A DNA stretch of 64,000 nucleotides from Corynebacterium sp. 13CS0277 (lineage in GTDB: Bacteria; Actinomycetota; Actinomycetes; Mycobacteriales; Mycobacteriaceae), in the NCBI RefSeq assembly GCF_002994655.1, contig NZ_PPDL01000010.1, forward strand, positions 1 to 64,000, given 5' to 3'. Shown here one piece after another: positions 17,855 to 26,334 of this stretch. A program made the position numbers and the translations under genes. The notes beneath the pieces were generated by a model. That model saw only the letters and a program-made list of their open reading frames with translations. It was not told the origin of the DNA and searched no databases. The first letter of the stretch is position 1, and the number at the start of each line of letters is the position of its first letter.

Positions 17855-19305
17855 CCCCGCAGCGCACCGCCGGCGTTCTCGGGCTCGCCGCCGGGGTGCT
17901 GGCATTAGTGCTCTTGTCGCTGCCTGCCGCGTGGATGCCGCCCTACCCCGACCTGCTGTGGGGTGCTCCGGGTTCCCCCGGGATGGCGTGGCACCCCACC
18001 TGCGGGGTGTGCGTCGCCCTGATCGCAGGGGTCATGGCCGCCGCGCTGCTCGCTCCCCGCTGGCGGTGGTGGTGGGGGCCCGCGGCCGGCGGCGGTCTCC
18101 TCGTGGTTGTGCTCGTGATGCTGTGGGTGGGCGGCTGGGAGGTGCCGCCGCTGGCAGTGCGCGCCCTGGGTGCTGCGGGGTTGCTCGCGCAGGTGCTCCC
18201 CGCCGGGATGGTGCTGCGCGACAGGGTGCTCGCCCGTGGCGCGCACCAGGTGACATGGCGGCAGCTCGCAGGCAGTGTCGTGTGCGTGGCCGTCACGTGG
18301 CCGCTCGTGCCGGTCGTCGTGGCGCTGTCCGCCGGTGGGCGCACATGGGCCTCGTGGGACGCGGTCGTCATCTCCGCCGGCGGGTGGGTGGTGGCCTGGT
18401 TGGTGGTGGTGTGGGTGTGGCCGCGTCTGCGGCGCAGCCCCTGGCCCCTCCAGGGGGCCGCGATCATCATGATTCCTGTGGCCGGTGTCATCGATAGACT
18501 GTGGGTGCCGCACACGGCCGACAGCGCGCCCGCGATCGCAAGCCTGATTCTCCTCCGGGGTGTGCTCGCAGGCTGGGCATTCTGCGGTGCCGGGGTCCTC
18601 GCCCGCGCGGCCCGCACCGCCAGCGCCGCACTCCGTACCGGGCCCGACGTGACGGCGCGCGTCCTGGCGATCGTTGGGGCTTTCGCCTTAGGCGTGCCGT
18701 GGACGATCAACTGCATGCTCATCGCGTTCGGGATTCCCCTGTCGTTCACCCACCCGCCCTCCGCGTCGGTGTTGTCGCTCAAGGCCGCGCCGCTGCCGTC
18801 GCTGCTCACGGGGAATCCGGATGTCACCATCTGGGAGCTGTCCGCGAACTCACTCTGGGCGAGCGCGTATCTTCTCGGCGGGCCGCTGCTCGTGGGGTGG
18901 GGTGTGGTGGTGCTGCTGCGCAGCCTCTGGGCGCGGATCTCCACCAAGGATGACGGCGCGCTCTGGGGCGTGGTGCTGTGGGTGATGGCCGTGGTGAGTG
19001 TGGCGGCGGTGCTCGCCTTCGCCACGAATCCCACGAGCGAGGAGCTGCTTCCCCGCAGGCTGTTCGCCACCGGGGCGGTGTGCTGCGCCGCCGTGCTCCT
19101 CACCCGCCACCGCGCGGCCCCCGTGGTCGCCCCCTGGCTCGTCGCTGTCCTCGCGTTGCCGGACGCGCCGAACCCGGCAGTTCTCGCAGGCTCCGCCGCC
19201 ATGGCCAGCGCCGCGATCCTCGCCGCCACGCTGTGGACCACGCGCAGCGCGCCCGCCCCCGGCAATCAGGGGCGGGCGCGGCGTGCGGGGGCAGAGCTGA
19301 GTTAA
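17851..19305 (+). CDS. Polytopic membrane protein of unknown function, third of three
   Basis: 484 residues from ATG 17851, which overlaps the previous stop; a GGGG tract 5 nt upstream may serve as ribosome site. About twelve hydrophobic segments are visible. It shows the same ordered landmarks as its neighbours: MPPYPDLLWG near the N-terminus, a Pro/Leu-rich central loop (SFTHPPSASVLSLKAAPLPS), then a W-containing helix and LLVGWGVVVLLRSLW. A signal-like first helix ends near WMPP. No motif of a known family is recognised. Its TAA interlocks with the TAA of the convergent cstR-like gene inside the shared tetramer TTAA. Confidence 0.75.
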   Translation: MTPQRTAGVLGLAAGVLALVLLSLPAAWMPPYPDLLWGAPGSPGMAWHPTCGVCVALIAGVMAAALLAPRWRWWWGPAAGGGLLVVVLVMLWVGGWEVPPLAVRALGAAGLLAQVLPAGMVLRDRVLARGAHQVTWRQLAGSVVCVAVTWPLVPVVVALSAGGRTWASWDAVVISAGGWVVAWLVVVWVWPRLRRSPWPLQGAAIIMIPVAGVIDRLWVPHTADSAPAIASLILLRGVLAGWAFCGAGVLARAARTASAALRTGPDVTARVLAIVGAFALGVPWTINCMLIAFGIPLSFTHPPSASVLSLKAAPLPSLLTGNPDVTIWELSANSLWASAYLLGGPLLVGWGVVVLLRSLWARISTKDDGALWGVVLWVMAVVSVAAVLAFATNPTSEELLPRRLFATGAVCCAAVLLTRHRAAPVVAPWLVAVLALPDAPNPAVLAGSAAMASAAILAATLWTTRSAPAPGNQGRARRAGAELS

Positions 19306-19565
19306 CGCAGCGACAAAAACAGCTTTTCCAGCTTCGCGGCATCCACCGAACCGCCTGTGGGGTCCTGGCGGAAGCATTCCTGCATGCCGGAGGCGATCAT
19401 GGCGAAGCCGGCCCGGTCGACGGCGGAGGACACCGCCGCGATCTGGGTGACGATGTCTTCACAACTCCGCCCCTCCTCCAGCATGCGGATCACCGCCGCC
19501 AGCTGGCCGTGGGCGCGCTTGAGGCGCGTTGCGATCGGCTTCGTCACGTCCGGGTCAAGCTCCAT
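19302..19565 (-). CDS. CsoR/FrmR-family repressor, CstR-like persulfide sensor
   Basis: 87 residues from the ATG at 19565-19563, with AGAGGA 5 nt upstream. The all-helical DUF156 fold is recognisable (RLKRAHGQLAAVIRMLEEGRSCEDIVTQIAAV). The Cu(I) sensor CsoR uses Cys-His-Cys. Here the two Cys are present (Cys35, Cys64) but the His position is Gly60, the pattern of persulfide-sensing CstR, which forms a di- or trisulfide between the two Cys and releases DNA. It is the last gene of an operon with a disulfide reductase-rhodanese, overlapping it by 11 bp, which fits sulfur sensing. The likely operator is the ATACCCC/GGGGTAT palindrome at 21517-21532. Confidence 0.85.
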   Translation of the reverse strand: MELDPDVTKPIATRLKRAHGQLAAVIRMLEEGRSCEDIVTQIAAVSSAVDRAGFAMIASGMQECFRQDPTGGSVDAAKLEKLFLSLR

Positions 19566-21219
19566 GGATTCCTCTCGAGCGTTGCGCGGCGAGTGCCGCA
19601 TAGGTCTGGTAGCCGCCGGCCAGGTTGACGGCGGCAATGCCATGCCCGCGCAGCAGGCAGGTGGCGGTGTGGCCGCGCACGCCGACGGCGCAGTGCACCA
19701 CCAGCGGTTGCGGCAGTGCCGCCACCTCGTCGAGGTGCTCCCGCAGGTGGTCGAGTTCGATGTTGAGTGCGCCGTCGATGTGGCCGCGGGCGTATTCGCC
19801 GGGGGTGCGCACATCGAGAACACTACAACCAGTGTCACACAGTGTAAGGAACTCAGTGACGCTGATGGTTTCCGACAGGCCGGTGGCCTGATTGTCGGCG
19901 ACGAATCCCAGCATGGTGATAGGGTCTTTCGCCAGCCCAAACGGCGGGGCGTAGGCCAGGTCAATGCCGGCCAGGTCGACCACGCTTAAGCCCCCGGCGA
20001 TCGCGGTGGCGAGCACATCAATGCGCTTATCGACACCGCTGGTGCCGACGACCTGTCCGCCGAGGATGCGCCCGGTGGGCTTGTCGTAGACGAGCTTGAT
20101 GTGCATCTGGCTCGCGCCGGGATAGTAGGTGGCGTGGTCGAAGGGGTGGGTGTGGATGGTGGCGTAGTCCGCGCCCTTGGCGCGGGCGGTGCGCTCATTC
20201 CAGCCGGTGGCGGCGGCCACGAGGCCACCGATCCCGACGATCGCCGTCCCCAGCACCCCGGTGCGACTCCGCTCACCTGCGGCCGCGGCGTGGCCGGCGA
20301 TGATGTCGGCGGCGGTGCGCCCATCCCGGTTGGCGCTATTGGCCAGGGGCACGTGGGTAGAACTGCCGTCGAGGCGGTCGACTTTCGCCACGGCGTCGCC
20401 GACGGCGAGAACATCCGCAGCGCTCGTGCGGTGCTGCTCGTCAACGAGGATGGCACCCCGGTCGTCGAGGGCGATGCCCGCGGCCGCCGCCAGTGCCGTG
20501 TCGGGGCGCACGCCGGTGGCGGCGACGACGAGGTCGGCGGGGAGTACGCGCCCGTCGGCCAGTTCCACCGCGTCCGCAGTGATCGCGGCCGCCCGGGTGC
20601 CGGTGAGGACCGTGATGCCCATGTCGGCCATGTGGTTATCCACGAAGGCCGCCATCTCCTCGTCCAGGGGCGCGAGGATCTGGGGTGCGGCCTCCACGAG
20701 GGTGACCGCCACGCCTCGGGCGTGGAGGTTCTCCGCGAGCTCCACACCAATGAACCCGCCGCCCAGGATGACGGCAGTTGTCGGCGCCTCCGCCAGGGCC
20801 GCGACGAGGGCGTCGACGTCGGCGACGTTGCGCAGCGTCAGCGCCCGCTCGACGCCGGGCAGCGGCGGCACCGACGGCCGAGCCCCCGGCGCCAGCAGCA
20901 GCTGGTCGTAGCCCAGGGTGTACTCCCCGTCCGGGCCGGCGACGGTCACCTCATGGGCCGCCACGTCCAGCGCCACCGCCTCGTGGCGCACCCGCACGTC
21001 CAGGCGGAAGCGTGCCGCCAGCGACTCTGGGGTCTGCAGCAGCAGCGCCTGCCGGTCCTCGATGACCCCGCCCGCATAGTAGGGCAAGCCACAGTTGGCG
21101 AAGGAGACATGCTCCCCGCGCTCCAGGACAATGATCTCGGCGTGCTCGTCCAGGCGGCGCAGCCGGGTCGCGGCCGACATGCCGCCGGCCACACCGCCGA
21201 CGATGACATACGTGGCCAT
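19555..21219 (-). CDS. CoA-disulfide reductase-like flavoprotein fused to rhodanese
   Basis: 554 residues from the ATG at 21219-21217. Residues 1-440 are an FAD/NAD(P)H pyridine nucleotide-disulfide reductase of the single-Cys type: GGVAGGMSAATRLRR, Cys43 in SFANCGLPYY, GGGFIGVELAENL for NAD(P)H, and VLAVGDAVA. The C-terminal about 100 residues are a rhodanese domain with Cys510 in VVHCAVGVRGH. Such CoADR-Rhd fusions reduce CoA or low-molecular-weight persulfides and polysulfides. In corynebacteria, mycothiol persulfide is a plausible physiological substrate (inference). It sits between a Cys-rich small protein and a CstR-like repressor, so it probably detoxifies reactive sulfur species. The ribosome site is weak, suggesting coupling to the upstream gene 6 bp away. 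Confidence 0.92.
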   Translation of the reverse strand: MATYVIVGGVAGGMSAATRLRRLDEHAEIIVLERGEHVSFANCGLPYYAGGVIEDRQALLLQTPESLAARFRLDVRVRHEAVALDVAAHEVTVAGPDGEYTLGYDQLLLAPGARPSVPPLPGVERALTLRNVADVDALVAALAEAPTTAVILGGGFIGVELAENLHARGVAVTLVEAAPQILAPLDEEMAAFVDNHMADMGITVLTGTRAAAITADAVELADGRVLPADLVVAATGVRPDTALAAAAGIALDDRGAILVDEQHRTSAADVLAVGDAVAKVDRLDGSSTHVPLANSANRDGRTAADIIAGHAAAAGERSRTGVLGTAIVGIGGLVAAATGWNERTARAKGADYATIHTHPFDHATYYPGASQMHIKLVYDKPTGRILGGQVVGTSGVDKRIDVLATAIAGGLSVVDLAGIDLAYAPPFGLAKDPITMLGFVADNQATGLSETISVTEFLTLCDTGCSVLDVRTPGEYARGHIDGALNIELDHLREHLDEVAALPQPLVVHCAVGVRGHTATCLLRGHGIAAVNLAGGYQTYAALAAQRSRGIHGA

Positions 21220-21225
21220 GGCGAC

Positions 21226-21384
21226 TTACCGCCCGAACAGCTTGCCCAGGAAGCCGCCGGACTGCTCCCGGGGGCAGGTGCACTGCTGGTTCTTCGGCAC
21301 GTTCGCCATGACGGCGTCGACGTGCTGGCCGCAGCCAGCCCAGGTGGTCTTACCGCACTTCTTACAGGTCACAGGACGGCACAT
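21226..21384 (-). CDS. 52-residue Cys-rich protein of the sulfur operon
   Basis: A short gene read from the ATG at 21384-21382 to TAA at 21228-21226. AAGGAG lies 8 nt upstream, the best ribosome site of the operon. The product starts MCRPVTCKKCGKTTWAGCGQ and has Cys at 2, 7, 10, 18, 35 and 37 plus His21, so it looks like a zinc- or iron-binding knuckle (CxxC, CxC) with a Gly/Phe-rich basic tail. From memory, similar MCRxVTCxxCGKTTWAGCGQH proteins are widespread and uncharacterised in actinobacteria. As the first gene of a CstR-controlled operon it may act as a persulfide carrier or metal/sulfur sensor partner; this is inference. Confidence 0.85.
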   Translation of the reverse strand: MCRPVTCKKCGKTTWAGCGQHVDAVMANVPKNQQCTCPREQSGGFLGKLFGR

Positions 21385-21405
21385 GGGAAAAGCTCCTTCG
21401 CATCA

Positions 21406-21430
21406 GTCTCCGCGCACAGTGCGCGGGGAC
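21406..21430 (-). promoter_or_regulatory. Hairpin in the leader of the sulfur operon
   Basis: CCGCGCAC (21410-21417) and GTGCGCGG (21419-21426) are perfect complements around one base, and GTC/GAC extends the pairing to 12 bp with one wobble. It lies 22-46 nt before the start codon of the Cys-rich protein, just upstream of its ribosome site. It may be an mRNA hairpin or a second protein-binding palindrome. Confidence 0.45.
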
Positions 21431-21516
21431 ACCGGGGACATTCTTGCGGAACACGTCAATGGACGTGGCGGTGGCGAAAGAAACAACCACCGCCACGACA
21501 CCCATCACCCAACACC

Positions 21517-21532
21517 ATACCCCCCGGGGTAT
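21517..21532. promoter_or_regulatory. Probable CstR/CsoR operator
   Basis: ATACCCC, a 2-bp centre CC, then GGGGTAT: a perfect 7-bp inverted repeat. This matches the known type of CsoR/CstR operator (TACCCC...GGGGTA G-tract palindrome). It lies about 135 bp upstream of the first gene of the operon that ends with the cstR-like repressor, so autoregulation is expected. The distance implies a leader of about 100 nt or more. Confidence 0.75.
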
Positions 21533-21595
21533 CCACGTGGGGCCAAAATTCGCCACATCACCCCCACACACCACCCCCGCCGCCGGGCACAACAA

Positions 21596-21638
21596 ATGCC
21601 CCCGGGGCTGCGCCTGCGAGGCGCCGCGCCGAGGGCAT
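21596..21638 (-). terminator. Hairpin terminator after purB
   Basis: ATGCCC (21596-21601) pairs with GGGCAT (21633-21638), with an inner GCGCCT/AGGCGC stem (21610-21615, 21619-21624) and further G-C pairs between. On the minus strand it is followed by TTTGTTG. It begins 12 bp after the purB stop and would end the purD-purB transcript. Confidence 0.7.
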
Positions 21639-21649
21639 CGGGGGTGGTG

Positions 21650-23080
21650 TTAGAGAATGTCGCCCGGGGAGTAGTCGGCGGCCCCGGGGTGCGCGGCCTT
21701 GAGCTGCTCAATGCGGGCCAGCACCCGGCCGACCTGGCCGGAGGCGTCGCCGATGAACGCCTGCCGGTCGGCGAGTGCCGCGAGGAGCTGTTCTTCGTCG
21801 AGCGGCATCCGCTCGTCGGCGGCGAGCCGGGCTACGAGGTCCTGCTCCCCGCCGTTTTCGCGCATGTTGAGCGCCACCGCCACCGCGTGCTCCTTGATGA
21901 TCTCGTGGGCGGTTTCCCGGCCCACGCCGGCACGCACCGCCGCCATGAGGATGCGGGTGGTGGCGAGGAACGGCAGGTAGCGTTCCAGCTCCCGGTCGAT
22001 CATGGCGGGGAAGGCACCGAACTCGTCGAGGACGGTGAGGAAAGTTTCGAACATGCCGTCCAGGGTGAAAAACGCGTCCGGCAGGGCCACGCGCCGCACC
22101 ACGGAGCAGAACACGTCGCCTTCGTTCCACTGCTGGCCGGACAGGTCGGCCACCATGGTGAGGTAGCCGCGCAGCAGGATCTGCATGCCGCCGACGCGCT
22201 CACAGGAGCGGGCGTTCATCTTGTGCGGCATCGCCGAGGACCCCACCTGGCCTTCCTTGAAGCCTTCGGTGACGGTCTCGTTGCCGGCCATGAGCCGGAT
22301 GGTGTGCGCCAACGAGCTCGGGCCCGCACCCAACTGGACGAGCGCGCTCAAGGCATCGAAGTCGAGGGAGCGGGGGTAGACCTGCCCCACCGAGTCAAAG
22401 ACGTGGGCGAAACCCAGGTGGTGGGCGATCGACTGCTCCAGGGCGGCCAGCGCCTCCTGGCTGCCCAGCAGGTCCAGCATGTCCTGGGCGGTGCCCATGG
22501 GGCCCTTGATGCCGCGCAGCGGGTAGCGGGCCAGCAGCTCCTCCACCCGGGTCACGGCCACGAGCATCTCGTCCGCCGCGGAGGCGAAACGCTTGCCCAG
22601 GGTCGTCGCCTGGGCGGCCACGTTGTGGCTGCGGCCCGCCATGACCAGCTCCTGGTACAGCGCCGCCCGGCGCCCCAGGCGGTCAAGCACCGCAATCGCC
22701 TTATCCCGCACCAGCGCCAGCGCCTGGGCGACCTGCAGCTGCTCCACGTTCTCGGTGAGATCGCGGCTCGTCATCCCCTTGTGGATGTGCTCGTGGCCGG
22801 CGAGCGCATTGAACTCCTCAATGCGAGCCTTCACATCGTGGCGGGTCACCTTCTCCCGGGCGGCAATACTCGCCAGATCAATCTGGTCGATGACGCGCTC
22901 ATAGTCGGCGATCGCCTCGGCGGGGATGTCCACACCCAGCTCCCGCTGGGCGCGCATCACCGCAATCCACAGCTTCCGCTCGGCAATAATCTTCGACTCG
23001 GGCGCCCACAGCGCCACCATCGCCGGGGAGGCGTAGCGCGTCGCGAGAACATTCGGGGTTGCGTTCAACGGGAAATCCAA
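21650..23080 (-). CDS. purB: Adenylosuccinate lyase
   Basis: 476 residues from TTG 23080-23078, which overlaps the aminotransferase end by 16 bp; a second TTG four codons later is an alternative. The fumarase/aspartase superfamily signature is GSSAMPHKMN. Other blocks are NALAGHEHIHKGMTSRDLTENV, containing the catalytic-region His, and RYPLRGIKGPMGTAQD. It cleaves SAICAR to AICAR and adenylosuccinate to AMP. It is the last gene of an overlapped operon with purD and K+ uptake genes, followed by a hairpin terminator. The rare TTG start suggests translation coupled to the upstream gene. Confidence 0.95.
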   Translation of the reverse strand: MDFPLNATPNVLATRYASPAMVALWAPESKIIAERKLWIAVMRAQRELGVDIPAEAIADYERVIDQIDLASIAAREKVTRHDVKARIEEFNALAGHEHIHKGMTSRDLTENVEQLQVAQALALVRDKAIAVLDRLGRRAALYQELVMAGRSHNVAAQATTLGKRFASAADEMLVAVTRVEELLARYPLRGIKGPMGTAQDMLDLLGSQEALAALEQSIAHHLGFAHVFDSVGQVYPRSLDFDALSALVQLGAGPSSLAHTIRLMAGNETVTEGFKEGQVGSSAMPHKMNARSCERVGGMQILLRGYLTMVADLSGQQWNEGDVFCSVVRRVALPDAFFTLDGMFETFLTVLDEFGAFPAMIDRELERYLPFLATTRILMAAVRAGVGRETAHEIIKEHAVAVALNMRENGGEQDLVARLAADERMPLDEEQLLAALADRQAFIGDASGQVGRVLARIEQLKAAHPGAADYSPGDIL

Positions 23081-24201
23081 TCAGTCATGCGCTCAAGCGC
23101 CGCCAACAATTCTTCAGTATCGCCGCACACGCTCATACGCAGCGCGGTACGGCAGGAATCCGTGGAGCCGAAATCGGCCCCCGGGGCCAGCGCCACACCC
23201 GTGGCGTCCAGCAGGTCCGCGCAGAAACGCTGCGCGTCATCCGTGAGCGAGGAGGCATCCAACCACAGGTAGAAACTGCCATCGGCCGGGGCGGCCAGTT
23301 CCATCCCCAGCGCCTCAAGGCGCGGGATCGCCAGCGCACAATTGCGCTCATAGCGCGCCACCAGGGGGGCGAACTCCTCCGCATGGTCGAAGGCCGCCAG
23401 TGCCGCGTACTGGCTCACCGCCGGCGGGCACAACGCCAGATTACCCAGCAGGTTTTCCACCGGGGTCACCAGCTGCTCCGGAAGGATGAGCCAGCCGACC
23501 CGCCAGCCCGTCATCGTGAAAAACTTCGACATGCTGCCGACGACGATCGCGTCCTGCGAAAACTGCCGGGCCGTCGCCAGCGGCCGGCCGAAGGACATCC
23601 CGTGGTAAATCTCGTCCGAGATCAACCAGCGGCCACTGTCCTCCGCCCAGCGCGCCAGACGGCCGAGTTCCTCTGGCGAGATGATCGTCGCCGTCGGGTT
23701 CGCCGGCGAGGTCACAATCAGCGCCTGCGACTCCGGGGCGTACTCCTCCACCAGCTCAGGCGTCGGCTGGAAGCGCGTGTCAGGCCCCACCGGCACCGCA
23801 TCCACCTCCAGGTTGAGCGCCCGGGCCGTATTGCGGTACGCCGGGTACCCAGGATCGGTGATCGCGAGGTGCGCGCCCGCATCGAGCAGCGCAATGAACA
23901 GCGCCACCAGCCCGCCCGAGGAGCCCGTCGTCACCACCACCTGGGAGGCCTGCGTCGCCACGGAGTAGGTCTCGCGATGCCAGCGGGCAATCCGCTCCCG
24001 CAGCGCGGGCAGGCCAGCGATCGGGGTGTAGCCGTGCTGCGCGGTCGCCGCCGCGGCGGCCACCGCCTCCGGCAGGCGCGCCTCCGGCTGGCCGACACAC
24101 AGCAGAATCGCATCCCCGTGGGTGCGCTGCCGCTGCTCCGCGCGGCCCACGATATCCATGACGCGGAACGGCTCCACCTGGGAGCGCCGGGAGGGCTCCA
24201 T
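23065..24201 (-). CDS. Pyridoxal-phosphate aminotransferase, class I/II
   Basis: 378 residues from ATG 24201-24199, whose A is shared with the upstream TGA (TGATG). Fold-type I landmarks are the Gly-rich GSSGG block (residues 93-97), ANPT (167-170), SDEIYHG (195-201) and the Schiff-base Lys226 in SMSKFFTMTGWRVGW. The C-terminal CRTALRMS supplies the substrate-binding Arg. A related aminotransferase sits beside purB in C. glutamicum (from memory), usually called aspartate aminotransferase-like. The amino donor cannot be settled from the sequence. Placement between K+ uptake and purB is probably positional rather than functional. Confidence 0.88.
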   Translation of the reverse strand: MEPSRRSQVEPFRVMDIVGRAEQRQRTHGDAILLCVGQPEARLPEAVAAAAATAQHGYTPIAGLPALRERIARWHRETYSVATQASQVVVTTGSSGGLVALFIALLDAGAHLAITDPGYPAYRNTARALNLEVDAVPVGPDTRFQPTPELVEEYAPESQALIVTSPANPTATIISPEELGRLARWAEDSGRWLISDEIYHGMSFGRPLATARQFSQDAIVVGSMSKFFTMTGWRVGWLILPEQLVTPVENLLGNLALCPPAVSQYAALAAFDHAEEFAPLVARYERNCALAIPRLEALGMELAAPADGSFYLWLDASSLTDDAQRFCADLLDATGVALAPGADFGSTDSCRTALRMSVCGDTEELLAALERMTDWISR

Positions 24202-24869
24202 CAGTCGCTCTCCCCGAAACGCTCCAAGTCCTGCACCCGGCCGGCGGCAATGATGAGGTCACCGGACTGGATGATGTCCTCCGGGCTGGCGGGGCGGAAC
24301 GACCCCTTCCCCGAACGGATCGCCATGATCCGCACCTCCGCCGGCGCATGCGACGCCGGCTGCCCAATGAGCGACATCGGAGGCGCGAGCTTCACCATCG
24401 CGAAGTCCCGGTCGAACTCCACGTACTCCTCCACCCGGCCCGAAATGAGGTGCGCGACCCGGCGGCCCGTGTCCCGCTCCGGGCGGATGACATGGTGCAC
24501 GCCAATACGGGACAGGATTTTCGCGTGGCTCAAGTTATCGGCCTTGGCCCACACGTTCGGCACCTTCAAATCCACCACCACCGCCGAGGCGGTGAGCAGC
24601 GAGGCACCCATGTCGGAGCCAATACCAATGACCACCCGGGGGGCCTCATGCACACTGAGCTGCTTGAGCGCATCCACATTCGTGGTATCCGCCACCGCCA
24701 CGTGCGTGAGCAGCGGCGCCGCCTTCGACACAATCGACTCGTCGGCATCCACGCCCAACACCTCCACACCGGAGTGCACGAGCTCCTCGCCCAGCGCCAA
24801 ACCAAAACGGCCCAAGCCCAGCACCACCACCGGCGGAATCTTCTGCTTCGGGCGGAACATGTTAACCAA
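24201..24869 (-). CDS. TrkA/KtrA-type potassium uptake regulatory protein (RCK)
   Basis: 222 residues from TTG 24869, with GGAAAGG about 7 nt upstream; the ATG at 24860 is an alternative giving 219 residues. The N-terminal RCK_N Rossmann domain has VVVLGLGRFGLALGEEL and Asp in GVDADES. The C-terminal half is an RCK_C domain. One RCK unit (about 220 residues) is KtrA-like rather than the double-length TrkA. It gates the membrane subunit by binding nucleotides (ATP/ADP or NAD) at the cytoplasmic face. It overlaps the channel gene by 8 bp and the aminotransferase by 1 bp, so expression is tightly coupled. Confidence 0.92.
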   Translation of the reverse strand: MVNMFRPKQKIPPVVVLGLGRFGLALGEELVHSGVEVLGVDADESIVSKAAPLLTHVAVADTTNVDALKQLSVHEAPRVVIGIGSDMGASLLTASAVVVDLKVPNVWAKADNLSHAKILSRIGVHHVIRPERDTGRRVAHLISGRVEEYVEFDRDFAMVKLAPPMSLIGQPASHAPAEVRIMAIRSGKGSFRPASPEDIIQSGDLIIAAGRVQDLERFGESD

Positions 24870-26334
24870 TGAGAGGCCTTTCCACGGGGTAGTTGTACAG
24901 GCGCCGCTGTTCGCGGGCCGCCATCGCAGCCACCAAAGTGATCGGGCCGATACGGCCCGCGTACATCAGGACAGTAATCACCAGTTTCGCGCCCGTCGGC
25001 AGCGCGCCCGTAATGCCCGTCGAGAGACCGACGGTCGCAAAGGCGCTAATCACTTCGAACACGATCTGGTGCGTAGAGAACTCCGGGGCGATGAGCTGCA
25101 CCGCAGCAATCGCCATCGCCACAATCAGGCTCGCGAGCATGAACACCGCCAACGCCTGCCGCATCGTCCGGTTCGGGATACGGCGCTCAGAGAACAGAAT
25201 CGAATCATCGCCCCGGATCTCCGCAATCATGACGGCTACGAGCACCGCCACCGTCGTGATCTTCACCCCGCCGGCCGTACCACCCGAGCCGCCGCCGATG
25301 AACATCATAAAGTCGGTGAGCATGAGGGAGGAGGGGTGGAATTCACCGAAGTCGACGGAGTTGAAGCCGGCGGTGCGGGTGGAGACCGACTGGAAAAACG
25401 CCGACAGGATCTTGTCTTTCACGCCCAGGTGGCCCAGCGCCCCGTTCCACTCCATGAGCCCGAACCCCACCCAGCCGAGGGTGACCAGGATCGTGGTGCC
25501 GATGAGCACGAACTTCGTCGTGAGGCTCACCCGCGGCAGGTGGGTAATGCCCTGGGTGCGGCGCCGCACCCGCAGCGCCAACTCCAGCAGCAGCGGGAAC
25601 CCCAGGCCACCGATCATCAGCGCCGCCGCAATCGGCAGCAGCAGGCCCGCATCGGAGACAAACGGCACGAGGTTGTCGCTGTGGAGGGAAAAGCCCGCAT
25701 TGTTAAACGCGGAGATCGAGTGGAACACCCCCCACCACAGGGAGCGCCCCCAGTCCATGCCGTAGCCGACGTGGAAACGCACCACGAGGAAACAGGCGAT
25801 GATGAACTCGACGGCGGCGGTGAAACTCAACGTCGCCACCAGCAGGGTTTTCACATCCCCCAGCTGCGCGCCGCGGCCCTCCGCGGAGGCGTTCAGCCGG
25901 GACTTCACCCCAATCTGGCCGGCGATCACCCAGGAAGCAATCGTCGCCAGGGTCATGATTCCCAAGCCGCCCGCCTGAATGAGCAGCATGATGACCACCT
26001 GGCCGAAGTGTGACCAGTAGGTGGCGGTGTCGACCACGATAAGCCCGGTGAGGCACACCGCCGAGGTGGCGGTGAACAGTGCGGTGACGAAGTCCGCGCC
26101 GCCGGCATCCCCGGCCCGCGACATCGGCAACAGCAGCAGGCCGGTGCCGACGAGGACGAAGGTGGCGAACGCGCCCGCCACCAGCTGCGCCGGCGACAGG
26201 GCCTTCGGCGCCGCGCCCCGCCCCGCACGCCCGGCGCGCCCCACCGCCGGCCGGGTGGTCGGCGTGGTGGGGGTGCCGGCCACGGGGGTGGTGGGCCAGG
26301 GTTTCCAGCGCGGCTGGGACTCCTCGCTACTCAT
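24862..26334 (-). CDS. TrkH/KtrB family potassium transporter subunit
   Basis: 490 residues from ATG 26334-26332, overlapping the purD stop by 8 bp; the open frame extends to 26601 but is antisense-like there. After a Pro/Thr-rich tail of about 45 residues come eight or more membrane helices with four pore-like segments: [34 protein letters not shown] and [11 protein letters not shown]. The loop [12 protein letters not shown] is characteristic of TrkH/KtrB. It mediates K+ uptake together with the RCK regulator encoded next. Coupling of K+ uptake to purD by overlapping codons is unusual. Confidence 0.94.
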   Translation of the reverse strand: MSSEESQPRWKPWPTTPVAGTPTTPTTRPAVGRAGRAGRGAAPKALSPAQLVAGAFATFVLVGTGLLLLPMSRAGDAGGADFVTALFTATSAVCLTGLIVVDTATYWSHFGQVVIMLLIQAGGLGIMTLATIASWVIAGQIGVKSRLNASAEGRGAQLGDVKTLLVATLSFTAAVEFIIACFLVVRFHVGYGMDWGRSLWWGVFHSISAFNNAGFSLHSDNLVPFVSDAGLLLPIAAALMIGGLGFPLLLELALRVRRRTQGITHLPRVSLTTKFVLIGTTILVTLGWVGFGLMEWNGALGHLGVKDKILSAFFQSVSTRTAGFNSVDFGEFHPSSLMLTDFMMFIGGGSGGTAGGVKITTVAVLVAVMIAEIRGDDSILFSERRIPNRTMRQALAVFMLASLIVAMAIAAVQLIAPEFSTHQIVFEVISAFATVGLSTGITGALPTGAKLVITVLMYAGRIGPITLVAAMAAREQRRLYNYPVERPLIG

